This document shows positions 5,549 to 5,695 of a DNA stretch of 5,695 nucleotides, in pieces. The stretch spans positions 6,358 through 12,052 of the forward strand of contig QQUK01000064.1 in NCBI GenBank assembly GCA_008501655.1, given 5' to 3'. A program made the position numbers and the translations under genes. Each line of letters starts with the position of its first letter. The first letter of the stretch is position 1. The notes under the pieces are model-generated. The model did no database searches. It was not told the origin of the DNA and saw only the letters and a list, made by a program, of their open reading frames with translations. This DNA comes from Calditrichota bacterium. GTDB taxonomy: Bacteria > Zixibacteria > MSB-5A5 > GN15 > FEB-12.

Positions 5549-5580
5549 CTCCCCTCTATCAAGAGGGGCTGGGGGTGTGT
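5549..5580 (+). repeat. C/G-rich hairpin repeat, family 2, copy 3
   Basis: Stem CCCCTCT (5551-5557), loop ATCA, AGAGGGG (5562-5568), then CTGGGGGTGTGT. It is an inverted copy of 629-660 and sits between the two 64-nt composite repeats. Confidence 0.8.
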
Positions 5581-5582
5581 AT

Positions 5583-5646
5583 AAGTCACACTGAGCGGAG
5601 TCGAAGGATATTTTTTCGTGGGCGGCAGACGCCCTCGTCTGCCCCT
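5583..5646 (+). repeat. 64-nt composite repeat, copy 2
   Basis: This has the same order as the copy 102 nt upstream: a family 3 unit, a T-rich link, CGTGGGCGGCAGAC and a hairpin. Four of the five differences are in the link. The fifth (G for A in the loop) lengthens the hairpin stem to GGCAGACG/CGTCTGCC. Confidence 0.85.
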
Positions 5647-5652
5647 TCTTGC

Positions 5653-5678
5653 GCTGTCAGGAACCCTTGCCTGACAGC
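5653..5678. repeat. 9-bp inverted repeat at window end
   Basis: GCTGTCAGG (5653-5661), 8-nt loop, CCTGACAGC (5670-5678) is a perfect dyad directly after the second 64-nt repeat. It is probably one more element of the repeat mosaic. No T-run follows on the plus strand. Confidence 0.55.
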
Positions 5679-5695
5679 ATCCCTACATCACCACC

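Larger units (their letters stand above)
5283..5695. other. Gene-free, repeat-rich region downstream of murI
   Basis: These 413 nt contain no credible open reading frame. Almost all of it is accounted for by short palindromic or dispersed repeats (families 1-3, the CAGAC hairpins and unique hairpins, listed separately). The stretch 5401-5440 has no structure that I can name. The region runs off the window edge, so its full extent is unknown. Confidence 0.7.

Noticed and set aside
5481..5646. CRISPR array
   Set aside because: There are only two 64-nt copies, the repeats are imperfect, the intervening DNA is itself a dispersed repeat, and no cas genes are present.
531..5695. Composite transposon with inverted ends around the gene block
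   Set aside because: The block holds housekeeping genes, there is no transposase, the order of elements is not mirrored, and no target-site duplication is seen.
5641..5695. ssrA (tmRNA) 3' end, suggested by the nearby smpB and the terminal CACC
   Set aside because: No tRNA-like acceptor or T-arm pairing and no tag reading frame can be found; the region is explained by repeats.

Overview
The window suggests an uncultivated, moderately AT-rich Gram-negative-type bacterium. The amidase resembles the AmiC-like enzymes of the Bacteroidetes/FCB group, with an 'ENS' motif before a helical insert. The flanks are littered with short palindromic repeats of the kind common in FCB-related candidate phyla such as Zixibacteria. 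That placement is an inference from style; nothing in the window fixes the taxonomy.

Layout. Bases 1-530 (+) are the 3' part of a protein with two DUF1858-type domains. Bases 531-827 hold no gene but are packed with hairpin repeats. Bases 828-2359 (-) carry three regulatory genes. In their direction of transcription these are a stand-alone receiver protein, a second stand-alone receiver protein, an intrinsic terminator, and a PhaR-like/phasin-like regulator with its own sigma70-type promoter. Bases 2360-2486 are a divergent control region. Bases 2487-5282 (+) are a tight operon: smpB (ribosome rescue), a periplasmic N-acetylmuramoyl-L-alanine amidase, and murI (glutamate racemase), with gaps of 3 and 0 nt. 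Bases 5283-5695 hold no gene and are a second repeat-rich stretch.

How the genes work together. murI supplies D-glutamate for peptidoglycan and the amidase cleaves peptidoglycan, so the last two operon genes make and remodel the wall. smpB is a translation quality-control gene that shares their transcript. The two receivers lack output domains and no histidine kinase is present, so their partners lie elsewhere. The PhaR-like protein has no polyhydroxyalkanoate enzyme gene beside it.

What stands out. The genes are mostly ordinary and I see no new defence or mobile system. The least ordinary material is non-coding. (a) Several repeat families sit on both sides of the 828-5282 block, and every copy that can be oriented points outward, in the sense of the gene it follows. 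(b) One family keeps its hairpin through compensatory base changes. (c) A promoter with TTGACA, 17 nt and TATATT abuts a terminator, and its predicted start site falls on the ATG of the PhaR-like gene, implying a leaderless mRNA.
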